64,000 nucleotides of DNA from JAEZJZ01 sp050949055. GTDB taxonomy: Bacteria > Bacillota > UBA994 > UBA5500. The DNA is taken from NCBI GenBank assembly GCA_050949055.1, contig JBMNFA010000009.1, forward strand, positions 186,001 to 250,000. The letters run 5' to 3'. The notes beneath the pieces were generated by a model. That model searched no databases. It worked only from the letters and a program-made list of their open reading frames with translations, and was not told the DNA's origin. Positions within the stretch are counted from its first letter, which is position 1; each line of letters begins with the position of its first letter. Positions 63,901-64,000 of the stretch are shown piece by piece. The position numbers and the translations under genes were made by a program.

Positions 63901-64000
63901 CAGCCCTGGTCATCAATAGTGAGGGGCCAAACGTTCCGTCAGGGTATCCACCAACCAGACCCAAGCTGTTCCATTTGTTGATGTAGCCCGCTGCCCAATG
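60920..64000 (-). CDS. S-layer-anchored multidomain surface protein, 5' end outside the window
   Basis: A 1,026-codon frame still open at the window edge. It starts inside an SLH domain (HWAAGYINKWNSLGLVGGYPDGTFGP), followed by two more SLH repeats (FSDVQSNDWFYGDVAKSIAMGY; YTDVDTLSDADQQMVNSIVAGDY). Next is a beta-helix-like stretch (GNATINKTGITLQNTTITGDLYI), a Big_2 Ig-like domain (VEPTELTLAVGQTKTITATV), a long Ig-like/X2-type region, a Big_5-like domain (LHTYPSNGQDDFYPKYSYITLEFSEDM) and a carboxypeptidase-regulatory-like domain (VYGNLETEGSILRLIDTNGEEV). SLH domains are N-terminal here but C-terminal in the giant protease. Probably a structural or adhesive S-layer component; no enzyme motif is seen. 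Confidence 0.93.
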   Translation of the reverse strand, partial: HWAAGYINKWNSLGLVGGYPDGTFGPSLLMTRAEFITYVNRAFNYTKGAEIDFSDVQSNDWFYGDVAKSIAMGYTAGNEDGTFKPNEPISRLEAAGILYKVLRLAPVDEDHLVEYTDVDTLSDADQQMVNSIVAGDYFGGYEDKTLRMESTISRAEMIVILARAAGEIMNVADGTFGPEEGTQTITGNATINKTGITLQNTTITGDLYITEGVGDGDFYLNNVTVEGRTIVAGGGSHSGHVSGTSQLAHIIITYPDGSTHVVFADDSTVDAVEFRTSGSVDTSGSSNDHRPSVNITQDVPAGAVITIVGDFSDINIDAPGVTFDMEEGSSVDTITVTEQATGSSVNISGQVEQLQTSAQIQVSIVSGGSLKQVVIDESAEGTDIEKDEDVEAPEIDAPKDTEWSKNWDDKPSLPPSPGPSGPTTVRVRAISVEPTELTLAVGQTKTITATVEPDNASNKDVTWSTSNADIVTIDDTGRVTGVDLGVADITVTSVANSSVKSNIQVTVGPDLVVNAGSITVGDESPSITLSITADTFAEGATHSESWQMSIITDDGPPDLLETIGINDVRIDLVGAPGEAREAIIIFNGIITNAGTLLIAANGEVFTQGFESDVVALEIADCTGQIEINAVSVTGDAVVGATLGAIDLEPAGATVEYQWQRADVEGIWDDIANASSNTFLLSENDEGKFIRVKVIGIGDYTGTVISDPVGPVGPAISGLELLHTYPSNGQDDFYPKYSYITLEFSEDMKALESHSEITIRKENGETVLIERVVPGVDYPSCMLLIVNDNLELNTDYELYIPANTLESNSGKLYATPISISFRTAHTVLKGWVYGNLETEGSILRLIDTNGEEVRSTILGDGGYIFTNIDAGEYSVTMTDNDYHEYGNCITISGDSLSIIQLIFGNIGRDPANTGGELGYQIEGDTITFGSGKVLWYPADEGLGRDAANRVGVQINAPVGLDTNQVKVTIGDTVYDWDDIEDGDGYFWWYPPVTQVGQEFTATVAWHEASTQIFRVVIDEGMTLAPGP

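Noticed and set aside
1..64000. CRISPR arrays, tRNA and rRNA genes, prophage genes
   Set aside because: No regularly spaced repeats, no recognisable T-arm or rRNA core sequences and no phage structural genes were seen. A dedicated tRNA scan would be needed to exclude isolated tRNAs.

Overview
The window looks like chromosome of a Gram-positive, S-layer-bearing member of the Bacillota, most likely an anaerobic or microaerophilic clostridial lineage. The evidence is strong AGGAGG-type ribosome sites, many TTG and GTG starts, two surface proteins with SLH anchors, a high-molecular-weight rubredoxin (a clostridial redox protein), tryptophanase and ferritin. Base composition is moderate to slightly GC-rich. 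No rRNA, tRNA or CRISPR array was seen. The species cannot be named from the sequence.

Layout. 0-1.3 kb: a REP-associated tyrosine transposase (RAYT) bracketed by copies of one hairpin repeat. 1.3-7.8 kb: AAC(6')-like acetyltransferase, beta-propeller lipoprotein, AlkD-type glycosylase, M24 peptidases and a HIRAN protein. 7.9-13 kb: a marR / ABC ATPase / giant coiled-coil permease operon. 13-22.6 kb: PhzF, GNAT, MATE exporter, a signal-peptide membrane protein, tryptophanase, ferritin, HMW rubredoxin, and a divergent LysR / YeiH pair. 22.6-29 kb: a decay zone with a helicase remnant, a frameshifted HExxH protein, a frameshifted small protein, an unusual pseudo-methylase/specificity-subunit fusion next to a truncated HsdM, and a YbjQ gene and a PhzF gene whose 3' ends were lost at one shared junction. 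29.2-30.2 kb: a DUF2785 gene behind a structured leader. 30.4-41.8 kb: one 3,792-residue subtilisin-like surface protease with three SLH domains. 42-46.2 kb: AraC regulator and a moxR / DUF58 / membrane protein operon. 46.6-53.5 kb: D-Ala-D-Ala ligase, UPF0316 protein, PAS protein, DUF3795 protein, AAA_14 ATPase and an M24-like protein, with three copies of a second REP family. 53.6-60.5 kb: 2'-5' RNA ligase-like protein, HTH protein, a nonsense-interrupted crotonase, ParE/Phd and HicA/HicB toxin-antitoxin pairs, and remnants of dus, an ADP-ribosylglycohydrolase, BlaR1 and the HExxH family. 60.9 kb to the edge: a second SLH surface protein, cut by the window.

How it fits together. Surface biology dominates by length: the two SLH proteins could share the same cell-wall anchor. 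Small housekeeping and detoxification genes fill the rest. Two zones (22.6-29 kb and 54-60.5 kb) concentrate single-base frameshifts, a nonsense codon and truncations, and they also hold the restriction and toxin-antitoxin genes, as expected of accessory DNA. Single-base frameshifts could also be assembly errors, and reads are needed to decide. The best candidates for new biology are the tandem compensating hairpins at 14.2 kb, the three-hairpin leader at 29.2 kb, the pseudo-methylase/TRD fusion with a palindromic operator at 26-27.6 kb, the HExxH family present in three decay states, and the REP copies that supply the 3' ends of genes.
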